Assembly: GCA_009760855.2 (NCBI GenBank)
Contig: WPIO01000111.1
Span: forward strand, 806,001 to 870,000
Direction of reading: 5' to 3'
Length of the DNA: 64,000 nucleotides
From: Cristatella mucedo
Taxonomy: Eukaryota; Bryozoa; Phylactolaemata; Cristatellidae
The translations under genes and the position numbers were made by a program. Position 1 is the stretch's first letter, and the number at the start of each line of letters is the position of its first letter. Under the pieces are notes generated by a model. That model worked only from the letters and a program-made list of their open reading frames with translations. It was not told where the DNA came from and ran no database searches. This document shows positions 13,200 to 23,987 of this stretch, piece by piece.

Positions 13200-13332
13200 A
13201 TACAAGAAGTTAATCTTTATTCAGGCGCTTCGCATATGCAACTGGGATCGTGCCCACAACCTCGGCCATCAAAGACAATCACCTTGACCTTGGTGGGGCA
13301 AGCACCATAACGACTTGCCCAAACTAGCGCGG
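13200..13332 (-). mobile_element. SINE-1 copy
   Basis: On the minus strand: the TTGGGCAAGTCGTTATGGTG head, GGTTGTGGGCACGATCCC at the B box, and AAGCGCCTGAATAAAG near the left end. Confidence 0.65.
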
Positions 13333-13754
13333 CGGTACCATCAGTGATCTTCAACTGTCGATGTTAGCTACCTGTATAGCTGAATAAGACCGTTGTGGCA
13401 AGGTGATCACTTAAATTGGCAAGGCCAGTTAGGCAGATTTTGAGTATTGCTGCGAATTCACGTCCTTGCTGTACGCTCACTTGCCCGCCCCCTCCCTGAT
13501 TCCCTATTCATTCTGTCACTGGGGTTGGCCTACGTATCCGCCTAATAAAATCTTGGCTTGCATTTTTACGCTAATAAAACCCGGCTCTACTAATCCGTCT
13601 ACCCTTCCAATTTTTGCTTGGAATCAGACTTACGCTATTCCCTTTCGATATGCAATAGCTACATTAGCAAGTAGAGGGCCATTAACTACCAGAAACTTGA
13701 TGATAATCAGACCAACCTATACTTATGATCAAGCATATTTTCACCATTGAGTTA

Positions 13755-14060
13755 GATTATCTTGCCCTCGAGATTGAGTACCAAGCACCATCCTGTGACG
13801 TCTGGCCGTATTCTAGGCATGGTGTTCAATAACGACTTGTCGTTGGATGAGCACATTGCCTCCTCAGTCTAGTCGGGTTACTTAACGTTGAGTAAAATTG
13901 CAAAAATGAGGGCCTCTTACACAAAAGTACGTCTTCAAAACTAATTCACGCGTTTATGATATCGCGTCAAAAATGAGGTAATTTCATGTCACGGAATGCA
14001 CTGCCAGTGCATTTAAACTTCTACAACTGGTGTTAAACGTAGCATCTACTCCGAACTGTT
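13755..14060 (+). mobile_element. CR1-A internal fragment, heavily decayed
   Basis: It contains GGCATGGTGTTCAATAACGA, CTTGTCGTTGGATGAGCACA and GTAAAATTGCAAAAATGAGGG, the counterparts of the LGVMFQSDLSLDDHI and IAKIRACL codons. There are many stops. Confidence 0.5.
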
Positions 14061-14139
14061 GTCAATGGCGTGGCTGGCACGTCACATCTTTTCTTTGATC
14101 TACATTTGCTTTCTATCAAACATATAGCTGACTTCAAGA

Positions 14140-14332
14140 TTCTCCCTCTCTCTCTCCCTCTCTCTCTCTCTCTCCCTTTCTCTCCCCTCTCTCTCTCTCT
14201 CTCTTTATCTATCTCTGTCTCTCTCCCTCTCTCCCTCTTTTCCTCTCTCCCTCTCTCTGTCTCTCTCTTTGTCTCTGTCTGTCTGTATCTCTCTCTCTGT
14301 CTCTCTTTCTCTGTCTCTCTCGCTCTCTCTGG
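14140..14332. repeat. (CT)n microsatellite, imperfect
   Basis: CTCTCCCTCTCT and CTCTGTCTCT units over about 190 bp. Confidence 0.92.
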
Positions 14333-14682
14333 CAGATCACTCCACTCGCTTTCTGCAATATATTGTTCACCAATTATGCTTCAGCTGCGTCGTTGCGTTC
14401 CGCTTTCCATGCACACGCTGAACTTGTCCTTTTTTGCGTTCTTGTATGTGCTCACATGTGTGTGTGATTCATTGCATATTATTAATCAGGGTTCCTACTA
14501 ACTGGTGTACCTGGGTGTCTTCTTTTTCGGCTTTATAGGTCTGAATAGCTATGAAATCTGATATGATATTACCTTGCTTATTGATTCTATTGCCATGAGT
14601 TAAAAAAAATCCCCGGATGATTGATTGGAAATTTGATTCTCTTGGAGTTCTGTGCAATGCAAAATATGTGTTCCTGTCTTTG

Positions 14683-14876
14683 CAGCGACAAAGAGCTCCG
14701 ATACCTAAGCATGGCAACACCGTATCCATAGCGAAAAAGAGCTGCGATATCTAAGCATTGCAACACCGTATCCATAGCGACAAAGAGCTCCGATACCTAA
14801 GCATTGTAACACCGTGTATCCATAGCGACAAAGAGCTCCGATACCTAAGCATTGCAACACCGTGTATCCATAGCGC
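14683..14876. repeat. 46 to 48-bp tandem repeat, about four copies
   Basis: The unit contains GCGACAAAGAGCTCCGATAC, CTAAGCATTGCAACACCG and TATCCATA. The last two copies carry a 2-bp GT insertion in CCGTGTATCC. Confidence 0.9.
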
Positions 14877-14934
14877 AGAGAAGTCTGCTAGACAGCAATG
14901 AAGGTTTACAGGCACTCAACGATATTAGCTGATG

Positions 14935-15105
14935 TTACGGCCTCATTTGTATTGCGGCAGAAGAGCCTAAACGGCTAACACCACCCTCTTGCGGCTGGCA
15001 AAACAGGATCACCCACCACCGGACTCGATTCCACGACTTCGGTCGTGAAGAGCGAGCACTTTACCTCCTGGTCCATCGCTGCCCAGCATGGACATGACTC
15101 ACACC
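14935..15105 (-). mobile_element. SINE-2 copy
   Basis: The minus strand has TCACGACCGAAGTCGTGG, AATCGAGTCCGGTGGTGGG and GTTTAGGCTCTTCTGCCGC, in family order. Confidence 0.65.
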
Positions 15106-15249
15106 AGCGGCTCCATAGCCTAGATCTCGAATCAGCTCAAACGTCAAATCTAACCCCGGAAGCACTGATAACAGCCTATTACCTGGTTTCTGCTTATAAT
15201 CGGCCACGGCCGTAATAATTAGGAGACCCCGAACAACGAATATCGGCCG

Positions 15250-16021
15250 TAGCTTAGCTTATTCGGCGGCCCTGCCGTTTCAACGTGCAACTACCACGGC
15301 TGCTCCCGGCTGGACACTATTTCAAACGGATTTGCGTGGTCTCGTGGACTAAGTCTAACTTCCGGGGGTCTTCCGGTACACTCACATACCTTCGATTAGG
15401 CGCGCTTGGCTGAGCCGGACACTTCAGCCGCGCATCGAGGTCCGAGCAAACTAGGCAAACTGTCTTTAGAACGAAGCCTGAACTCGACTCTCGCTTGTCA
15501 TTCCAGCCCGTCTCCATTCCGTGCATTTGATACTTTTGTGCACTTACCTATGCACTTACTTCTGAGGTTCGGGCAGCGTCGATTGCTGACGAGAGTTCAC
15601 TCACAGGTCAGCTCATCGCCCCTTACACATTCTACGTGCTCGAGCGAAAGACGCGTAGCCCAATTGGCTCGTCGGCGTCCGGCTGTGCCTGGACCCGAGT
15701 TGCTCCGCTCCGACGTCGACTCCGCCCCGATTCGCGGAACGTCTACGGCTGTGCGGTCAACAGACCAGTCTGGCCCTGTGTAAGCGATCTGCCCTGGCTG
15801 ACCGGCTGCCGCGGTCGGTCACGTGGTCGGTCACGTCGGTTACGTGGTCGGTCACGTGGCAGCCGTCGCCATTCGGCGCCGCGCTCAGTGCCTCTTCGCC
15901 GGCCTGCTCGGACCTATCCTCTCTCTTCTTTACTTCAAGGAGCGACAGCGGCCCACCCGAGGCAAGCGACCCGTGCCCGCTACCTGCGCTTCTGTCTGTA
16001 CGCCGCTCGCTCGCTCTAGCG
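15250..16021. other. GC-rich island with unassigned ORFs
   Basis: Overlapping plus-strand ORFs (15406-15783, 15636-16019, 15823-16068) have no recognised similarity. The last reads CLFAGLLGPILSLLYFKERQ, a possible transmembrane segment, but has no ATG, and its end is a CR1-A tail. I see no convincing gene. Confidence 0.4.
15815..15863. promoter_or_regulatory. Tandem GGTCGGTCACGT units with E-boxes
   Basis: Four ACGT cores in GGTCGGTCACGTGGTCGG and related units. Two of them are full CACGTG E-boxes, in a GC-rich island. A protein-binding role is inference. Confidence 0.35.
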
Positions 16022-16242
16022 TCTTGCTGACACTGTGCATGCTGCCACTAACCACATTTGCATGCTGACCCTGTGCATGTCACCCCTAACCATATTATTC
16101 ATTTCGTTTGTTTTTTCAAGCATGATTTTACTTACCATTCAATTGCATTTCACTTTACAGCAAATGTAAAGCGCCTAGAGAGAGATTAAGTTCTCCGAGG
16201 GCGCTTTATCAAGTGAATTATTATTATTATTATTATTAGCGT
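16022..16242 (+). mobile_element. CR1-A 3' UTR and (ATT)n tail
   Basis: It has the family 3' UTR (GACACTGTGCATGCTGCC, CACCCCTAACCAT, GCAAATGTAAAGCGCC, GTTCTCCGAGGGCGC) and ends in (TTA)n. It is an extremely 5'-truncated insertion. Confidence 0.8.
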
Positions 16243-17000
16243 CAACAAAGTCTTCGAATTCCGACCCAAACGCGCGGCGCAACATTTCTTCGGTGCGCCG
16301 CGTAAGCGCGCGCGCGAGGGCACAATCTGCGGCATCTGACGCCGCTTACCGCGGGCCGGTAGGTTAAAGCTCCGGCTGAACTGCTCGAGCGAGCGAGCGA
16401 GCGAGCGAGCGAGCCAAACAGGCGTCCCGCCGCAATTCCTCCGGCTGGGCGGGTTTGCGCAAGTCAAGCTCCGCCTCAGCAAGCGAACGCAGAGCGACAG
16501 CTACCGTCGCTGGCAAGGCGCCAAACTGCCAAGCAACGTAGCCTGGAGGAGGACCGCATTCGGCTCCGGCGCGGCCTCGCGCGGCCTCGCGAAGCCTGGC
16601 CGCCTGCGGTCGCTCTGCGGGCGGCATCGGGCAGAGCGACTCTGGAGTCTTATGGGCCTCCTCCGTCTTTCCCCTACTCTCCACCTCTCTGCCACTCTCC
16701 ATCTCTCTCCCGCTCTGTCGTTGCTTTCGTACGTCTCACTTTTTTCCTCTCTCCGCTGCGAGTTCTTTCGAGCGAAATCTTCCTTCGATGCAGCGGATAG
16801 CGAATACGCCAGCCGTAGCGTAGTTTCTCCACCTCCATCCGCGGTACCTGGCTGGTCGTTCCACTTGCCGGCGCACGGAGGGCTCTCGCGGGGTCTCGCG
16901 GGGTTAGTAGATTTTGGCCGGTTTAGCACTAAACGCTCGCACGTAGCGATCCAACGGTGAATCCTGCGTCGAACTCACGCGTCCACATTTCTCGACGGAG
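16243..17000. other. GC-rich region, no resolved gene
   Basis: It contains a (GAGC)n run at 16388-16412 and long ORFs on the minus strand (16501-16929) and plus strand (16652-16960). Neither has a domain or clear splice sites. Confidence 0.35.
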
Positions 17001-17129
17001 GGCAGAAAAGACACACACCTCAACATGCGCACAGGTCTCGCAGCCTGATAAGAAAGTCAAACAATGATGCGTAGGAAAAGTTTTTGTAGCCATTGAGTGA
17101 GCTACACTTCAGAATTACATCCACTGGAT

Positions 17130-17259
<130 letters not shown>

Positions 17260-17263
17260 CATT

Positions 17264-17378
17264 TATATAGCACCCTAACAGAACTCAATCTCTTTTCAGG
17301 CGCTTTACGCAGGCCAAACACATTCACCTTGACCTTGGCGCTGGGTTAGCACCTTAACCGCTGGGTCAAACCAGCCCG
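17264..17378 (-). mobile_element. SINE-1 copy beside a TA microsatellite
   Basis: On the minus strand: GGTTTGACCCAGCGGTTAAG, GTGCTAACCCAGCGCC, AAGCGCCTGAAAAGAG and TAGGGTGCTATATAAAT. The centre with the B box is partly deleted. Confidence 0.7.
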
Positions 17379-17904
17379 ATGTCTTTGTAAAGACATTGAT
17401 GAAGGTAAGGGTAACGCGTATCCATATATATCAGCAAATATTAATAATTATTGTGATTATGTGAACCTACCAAAATTTCGCAAGTTTTATCTTGGGCGGA
17501 AGTGGCTGGGTAGGGACAAACCTGCGACTTCCGGAACGCAGTAGGAGTAATCGCTCGACTTTGGACTCGGCGTCCGCTGCATGCAGACTGCGAAAATCCG
17601 CCGGGTCAGATTGACGCACTTAACGAGAGTCAGTTGCTCACCTACCTGGACCGCAGATCACAAACGACCGTAGCGTCTCTGACCGTTTGCCGAATCCAAA
17701 GGCGAAGAGGTGGTGCACGCGGGCGGCGGTTGTTCTCGCTCGCTTTTCACCCTTCTTTTTTTCACTGCTGCCGCCGCGTAAGAAAGGCGTTTAGAAAGAC
17801 TCTCGATGATCGGTAGAAGAATCCGTTCAATGTAGGTACGGAGTTCAACCATGTTATTGTAGAAGATAGTCAGAGTATTTGCCACGATGGATCTACATGT
17901 CTTA

Positions 17905-18510
17905 AACTCCGCAGCTAGGCTTGTCTGTCGTGAGTATCGCAATTGCCACATTACTCCACTTCTCGCCGACCTGCACTGGCTACCAGTCAAACAACGGATT
18001 GACTTCAAGGTTTAGTCACTCACTTTTAGGTCACTTCATTCTTGGCTCCAGCCTATCTCTCTAATCTACTCCACCACTAGGCCAAGCATCGTACCACCCG
18101 CTTTTCGGAATCCAACAGTCTACAAATGCCCAGTACAAACCTCAAATCCTTTGGAGACCATGCATTTAGTTCGTATGCTCCCACAGCCTGGAGCTCCCTC
18201 CCGACCTACGTCAGAACATCCCCTAACCTGACCACATTTAAAAAGACTTTAAAAACACATATTTAGGAAAGCATTTAGTGGGTCCCTGTGATTCGTCCTT
18301 CATGTGCTTATGCGTGCTGACACTGCTGCCACTAACCACATTTGCATTTTGACCCTGTGCATGTCACCCCTAACCATGTTATTCATATTATTTGTTCATC
18401 AAGCATGATTTTACACACCATTCAATTGCATTTCCCTTTGCAGCAAATTTAAAGCGCCTAGAGAGAGATTGAGTTCTCTGAGGGTGCTTTATCAAGTGCG
18501 TTATTATTAC
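17905..18510 (+). mobile_element. CR1-A, 5' truncated
   Basis: Reverse-transcriptase C-terminal codons ([20 protein letters not shown]) are followed by a frame with several stops, then the standard 3' UTR and a short ATT tail. It is not able to encode protein. Confidence 0.8.
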
Positions 18511-18769
18511 AACCTGACGTGATGACGTCACATGACTTGACGACTTTTAAAGCCACTCACTTCCTCTTTCAGTGGACAATAAAAATTATGCCATGCGCTG
18601 GACTCGAACCCACGAGCTGTGTTGAGAAATACGCGAAACTTAGCGCCAGGCTCAGATCCGGAGGCGCATTGTGGGACGCGCTGTCCGTCTGATGAGCGCT
18701 CGGTAAAGAGCTTCCGCAGTTCAAGAAATTAAACGCGAAAGTAAAGCGAAAAGTAAGGCTGGTTTCTTT

Positions 18770-18908
18770 TACAGCGCATTTATTCAGAGGCAGGAGAACC
18801 TTTACGGATTTGACCCAGCTTACAGGATTTTCCAGCTTTACAGGATTTCCTGCTCTTGGACTCGAACGCACGACCTGGGTAATAAAGTGCGAGCGCTTTA
18901 TCCGCTAG
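18770..18908 (-). mobile_element. SINE-2-like copy, diverged
   Basis: The minus strand has GCGGATAAAGCGCTCGC, CAGGTCGTGCGTTCGAGTCC, and a centre with three CCTGTAAAGC-like repeats. A shorter relative with CTCGTGGGTTCGAGTCC lies at 18590-18625. Confidence 0.45.
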
Positions 18909-19099
18909 CCGAGGAGAAGCGACGGCCGCAAACAATCGGAGTGACGTGCGAGACGACAGTGTCGTCACACAATGCGATTGTTACGCAATACTTGAGTTAT
19001 ATTTATAGGGCGTTCGGCATTTCGAGCCAGGCGAAAACGTGCGATCACTGCTGGCATATTTCGCAGCAGCAGCCACAAACGCCACACCACTTGCAAAAC

Positions 19100-19242
19100 A
19101 TGGATAGCAGCCTCCAGGAGATTCTCTTGATGTACTGCTCCGCCATTTTGACGATAATTATATTCATCCTACTATCGGCTTTTAAAGACGTCCTCAAGCA
19201 GAGATGGAGCGAGCTGAAAACTGCAGTAGCGACGATGAACGA
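19100..19242 (+). CDS. Gene A exon 1: N-terminal transmembrane exon of a clustered single-pass membrane protein
   Basis: The ATG at 19100 opens a 47-codon exon plus two bases. The protein starts MDSSLQE and continues into a strongly hydrophobic helix at about residues 8-28 (ILLMYCSAILTIIIFILLSAF in two halves), followed by a basic stretch containing KDVLKQRW. The in-frame codon at 19241 is broken by a donor, GA|GTAAGT, at 19243. By the positive-inside rule the C-terminal tail should be cytoplasmic. The reading frame is open upstream to 18887, but the first ATG is at 19100. It aligns with exon 1 of gene B (MD, ILL, YC and LT at matching positions). The family is not recognised. Confidence 0.72.
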
Positions 19243-19302
19243 GTAAGTATAGCAGAGGCACTGCTGCATCCTCAACCGAGCGAGCGCGTCGCATAAGGCG
19301 CG

Positions 19303-19420
19303 CCGCTCTCGCGCTCGCCCCTCCGCTCTCGCCCCTCCGCTCTCGCGCTCGCCCCTCCGCTCTCGCCCCTCCGCTCTCGCCCCTCCGCTCTCGCGCTCGC
19401 CCCTCCGCTCTCGCGCTCGA
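19303..19420. repeat. Minisatellite filling the gene A intron
   Basis: Tandem copies of CGCTCTCGCCCCTC with a CGCTCTCGCG variant occupy more than half of the 204-bp intron between the two exons of gene A. The array is pyrimidine-rich on the sense strand and ends just before the acceptor, so it may serve as an extended polypyrimidine tract. Confidence 0.8.
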
Positions 19421-19446
19421 CAAAATACGCTTACGATACCCTTCAG

Positions 19447-20533
19447 ATTCGCCGACTACGAGCGGATGGTGGCCGAGTCGCGCGGAAGCCAGTCGGCTGC
19501 CGCAGGCGCCGCCGCCGACAAACGTGTCGGCGTCAAGTCGTCGGCTCCTGCCCATCCGGTCTTGTACGAGACGCCTCACATCGGGCCGGCCGCATTCGCT
19601 TCCGGGCAGTTCGCGTCGCTGCCGCTGCTGCTCGCGCTGGCCGACATGGTGTCGCCCACAGAGCTCCCGCCCGGCCGCCCGCTGACGACCGCCGCCGCCG
19701 CCCCCGAGCCGGACGTGCTGGCGTCGTACGCGTCGCCGCAGGGCATCCTGCACTCGGTACCCAACCTCGACCTGCCGCGCGTCGTCGCCGGCCGCGCGCC
19801 GGCGATCGAGCGAGCCGGCTCGTACTTGGGCGGCCTGACCCCCGCACAGTGGACGTCGTTCTTCTCGGCGGCCGCAGCCGCGGCCGCCGCGGCTGCAACC
19901 GCTCCCGCCTCCGCTGCCGGCGGCGCACATCGGCATGAGGCGGCGGAGTCGGACTCGCGAGCACTGCGAGCCGGCGAGACCACCACACGTGCGGCGCCTG
20001 AGAGCGAGCCCCACAAGCATTCCTACAGAGGCACCGCCGGGGAAGCAGTGGCCGTGGCCGGATCGAGCACGAGCGAGCCTCTGGCGGAGGAAGCGATCTC
20101 GCCGCCCAACATGGCGAGGACGCCCACGCTGTCCGACTTCGACGACGATGAAATGCGAAATTCACCTCGAGGAGTCCTGCATGAGACGCCTTCGCTCGAC
20201 TTCACGGACGCCGAGAATGACGCAGACGAGGGCGGTGACAGTGACCGCGTCGGCGGTGACTGCGGCGATGGCGTCGGCGACGTTGACGACGGCGGCGCCG
20301 GTGACCGCGAGAACGACAAAGGGCAGGCGACGCTGGAAGTGGATGATCAGGAGTGTGTATCTGCGGTTGTGCCCGACGCCGCCGATACGAAGCTCAGCCG
20401 GATTCCAGTTTTAAGCGGCAGCTCGCCGCTATCCTCGAGGATGCGGACGTTCGGCGGCGAACGGCTGCCGCCCACGCCCCCCAGCATGAAGCACGTTCGC
20501 TGGCCTAGGCGCACTCGGGAATTCGACGCGTAA
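19447..20533 (+). CDS. Gene A exon 2: disordered acidic tail with repeated TP motifs, stop TAA
   Basis: The acceptor TACCCTTCAG ends at 19446. The single base at 19447 completes a GAA codon with exon 1, and the frame runs FADYERMVAESRG to the stop, 361 codons. The joined protein is 409 aa. The tail is rich in Ala, Ser, Pro and Gly and has no recognisable folded domain. It carries three related motifs: VLYETPHIG, ILHSVPNLD and VLHETPSLD. A strongly acidic block (DFDDDE, then a D/G-rich run) lies around the third motif. The C-terminus is basic, ending KHVRWPRRTREFDA. The intron is only 204 bp, mostly a CGCTCTCGCCCCT minisatellite. A long minus-strand ORF over the same bases is a GC shadow. No canonical poly(A) signal lies close to the stop. 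Confidence 0.72.
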
Positions 20534-20751
20534 TGAAGAAATCGCGCCGCGGCAAGGCAGTGCGCGAGATGTGCTTCGATGTACGTGAGGAGATCACAAC
20601 AGAGTGCTATGAAATGAAGCTGTACTGCTTCATTATTTTTCCGGCGAATTTTATTATTTTTCCGGGGAATTTTTCCGGCGCTGAACGAAAAGAGCGAGAT
20701 GCGCTTTTTCAGACGCCCGGCTTCGAGCGTGCAGAAGGCTGCGGCGATAAA

Positions 20752-21250
20752 GCAAAGGATACAGAGCAAAGTTCTTACGCTGACCCACAAGGCCCGCCAC
20801 GGCTTGGCTCCTTCATACCTAGCTGAACTGCTGCATCAGTTTCAGCCTGTTCGCGCCCTCAGGTCCTGTATGGACAATAAATTAGCTGTCCCATTCCTCC
20901 GCTTTAAGACAGTTGGCGACAGAAGCCTTAGCTCTGCAGGTCCTAGACTGTGGAACTTCCACAATTCTTACGCAACGACATCTACTCTCAACTGCCGACT
21001 ATGGCACATCTTTTTCAGCGGTCCTGAACTGCTACTTCTATGCTACTCACTACCTCAACTGCTCTCCTAACTCTGCTATGCTTGCAACTTTCTCTTTGTT
21101 GCGTGAGACGAAGTCTGTTGGGTACCGAATGCGTACCGAAAGCCGCTTAGGCTGTGAGTTCGCTATACAAAACTCGCCTGCGTAACACCCACATGGTCTT
21201 TATGACTTGTGGAGTTACTGACGGAGATACATTACATTACATTACGTTAC
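20752..21250 (+). mobile_element. CR1-B 3' fragment
   Basis: The translation has VLTLTHKARHGLAPSYLAEL, NKLAVPFLRFKTVGDRS, then frameshifts around the expected PRLWNS motif. It ends with CACCCACATGGTCTTTATG and an (ACATT)n tail. It lies 220 bp after the gene A stop and may supply part of the gene A 3' UTR; an AATAAA occurs at 20876. Confidence 0.8.
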
Positions 21251-21417
21251 AATAGTAGTTTTGGACGGGCGAGCGACCGGCGCGCACTTCCGGTAAGCGA
21301 ACTTGCTTCCTTTTTTGCCAGCTGTAGCTGACGAATAGGAAGAGTGCTCGTACTGTTCGCATACATAACTGCAAGACAATAGAAGCCTTACAGTTGCTGT
21401 AGTGGTAGCTTGATTTA

Positions 21418-21548
21418 TGTCGAGCTGGTTTGGTCCAGTGGTTTGTTTACACGCCCCGACAAAAGTGTGGCTGGGGTCGTAGGCTCGGGCCCCGAGGCAT
21501 ATGCGAAGCGCCTGAATAAAGCTCTCTTGGGGCGCTATACAAATAAAT
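21418..21548 (+). mobile_element. SINE-1 copy
   Basis: It has AGCTGGTTTGGTCCAGTGG (A box), GTAGGCTCGGGCCCCGAGGC (B box), GCGAAGCGCCTGAATAAAG and CTTGGGGCGCTATACAAAT. Confidence 0.78.
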
Positions 21549-22046
21549 CATATATGTAATTATGTATTTACTGGTAGTTCTCGAATGTCGTCAACATTGG
21601 CCGACTAGCGCCGGTCACTGGCCGTCGCAGGTGGCTAATTGCATGGGCTAGAGGATGTTTAAACCTTTTCTCCAATGCTCAGCGGCACGCGCCAGCATCC
21701 GTTTAGCAGTAGCTTGAACCGCTCGTTAAATTCATTTCAGTAAACTACAAGAGCACGCAGTGCTCTAAACTGTGCAACTAAGAAAGCTTAGTGCAGTCGG
21801 CAACTGTCGCTAGACGGCCGTATACGGGACAGGGTCAGCACTATAACCCCCATCCCCCCCTCCCGCGAGGGCGTCCGATTGTCGTTTATTCGTTCCGTCT
21901 GCTTCCAATCCATTCGATGCGCCCCGATGAGCGATGCGTTTGCCGATCGCGCACGCACAGCAGACGAGTAGCCTCAAAATAAGTTACCAAAAAGAGCAGC
22001 TACACCGATCGCTAGCTGTATCTCCAAGACAGACAGCTCATTACCC

Positions 22047-22564
22047 ATGGCCACCGCCCCATCTCTCCTTTTGCGACTCGTCTCGGAGCAGGAATGCCAA
22101 GAGACCGATAGGTCAAGCGCGGCCGGCATCGACCGCGACTTGACGTTGGCGATCGTCGAGCGAAGCGAAGCGTGCGAGCTGTTTCGGAGAATGTACGGCC
22201 GTCAGCAGCCGTAGCTGCCTCCGTCCGATCGGTCTCGCTATGCCGCGGGAGAGCTGGACGTCTTGCTCGGAGCCGCCGAGGCGCGTTGCCTGTCGGCGGT
22301 CGTGCGTGCAAGACCCTAGCTACGCCTGCTCGGCCGTCGAGCGGTGGTGCGATCGTCGCGAGGACTTGAACAAATACATGGCGGTTCGTCGAAGCCAACA
22401 TGCAGCGGCTCGGCCTCTCTCTCCGCCAGCCGGCAGACTGTGCGCTCGAGCTGGCTGGCGTGCTAGCATCGGCCGATGCTGCTCACCCGGCGCGGCTCGC
22501 CAATCTCGTCGAGTCGATGAACGCGCGCGAATCAAACGCGATTGAGAGGAGCAGGAGAAAATAA
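22047..22564 (+). pseudogene. Eroded coding region, three frames
   Basis: An ATG in good context (CCCATGGCC) opens MATAPSLLLRLVSEQECQ and runs 55 codons to a TAG at 22212. The same frame then continues protein-like, with ELDVLLGAAEARCLS, to a TAG at 22317. Protein-like sequence resumes in the next frame (SAVERWCDRREDLNKY) and, after another shift near 22379, in the third frame (FVEANMQRLGLSLRQP), ending at a TAA at 22562. One in-frame stop and two shifts in the same direction suggest a decayed gene, although very small introns or assembly errors could mimic this. No family is recognised. A GA microsatellite follows directly. Confidence 0.4.
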
Positions 22565-22574
22565 TTAGAGAACG

Positions 22575-22806
<232 letters not shown>

Positions 22807-23579
22807 TGACAGTTGCACGAGCGTCGCTCCAACATTATCCTATCTCCTTCACCCCCCCCCCGGTGTAGACCACGGGCGCCGACTCACTATGCACGTCCAT
22901 CGAGTGCCCTTTCCCCCAGCTCCGTCTTTCCGGTCTATCGCGCTCCAATTTTCGCTGGGAAGCCTCCGGCTGCCCAGAAAGCTGCCGCCGCCGCCGCTGA
23001 TTTACAGACAGCTAACCGCTAGCCCAGGCCTGGCCGGCTCGTCCAGCGTGGACTAGCCGGCTGGTCCGTCGCCTACTTAAATGCGTCCGCTGCGACCGAG
23101 TGCTGAGGATTTGTTAAAAGTCGCGGTCCGACGCCCGAAGAGGCCATCCCTACTCACAAGCCACCTGATTTGGGACCGATTAGGCGTGCCGTTTTGCCAG
23201 TCAGCTTGTCGCACGTGCTTGTCTAGCCGCGTCCGCCTATTCCGCGTCGCGTAAGGTGGCGGCGGTGCAGGCGAGTGAAAATATGGCGGCCTCGCGCAGG
23301 AAAGCGAGTCCATTCGCCGTTCGGCGTCTGGCTAATGCCGCCAATCTGAAATCCTCAGTGGGGAGATCTTACGAGTCGGCTAGCAGCGTTTGCACCGCCA
23401 TTGATATTCCATAAATCAATTGTCAAAAAATTCGAACGCAGGTGAAGACTAGCCGCGCTACCTTTGAGCAAGCGCAGCGCATTTGTGCGACGACTCGCTC
23501 CTGGAATCAAAGGTAAACTCCAGCTTAAGTAAAAAGGTAGAACTAACAGCAAAGCGCTGCTCAATGTAACCACCGAGTA

Positions 23580-23716
23580 TGCCTAGCTGGTTTGGCCCAG
23601 CGGTTAAGGTGCTCGCCCTGACCAAATTCAGGCTGAGGTTGTGGGCTCGAACCCCGAGGCACATGTGAAGCACCAAATTATGGATCAAGTTCTCTTAGGG
23701 CGCTATACAAACGAAT
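23580..23716 (+). mobile_element. SINE-1 copy
   Basis: It has AGCTGGTTTGGCCCAGCGG, GTGCTCGCCCTGACC, GTGGGCTCGAACCCCGAGGC and TCTTAGGGCGCTATACAAAC. This copy has the best-preserved tRNA-like boxes. Confidence 0.8.
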
Positions 23717-23987
23717 TGTACAGATTATATAATTATATAATCCACTCGAAGCATATTGGTTATTGGTGAGCAGAGCGTACAGCGAACACGCACACACTTG
23801 AGTTTTGTTTACCGCTTAGGATTCGCGTGTACGACCGCGTTTGGCCGTTTGGCAACCCTACTGTCGTTGACTAATACTTTCTCAGTACTCTACTGTCAAA
23901 GACGGGGAAATAAGCCACTCCAGTGAAAAGCAGCTTTGAATTACCGAACGAGGTGACTAACGTCAATAATACTAGCACTGCATTCCA

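Noticed and set aside
19172-20020. 282-codon minus-strand ORF over gene A
   Set aside because: It spans the gene A intron minisatellite and exon 2 and is Arg/Gly-rich by composition. The plus-strand model explains the region.
23640-23660. Possible tRNA genes at B-box-like GGTTCGAATCC or GGCTCGAACCCC sites
   Set aside because: No complete cloverleaf. The sites recur with shared non-tRNA tails and are heads of SINE-1 or SINE-2.
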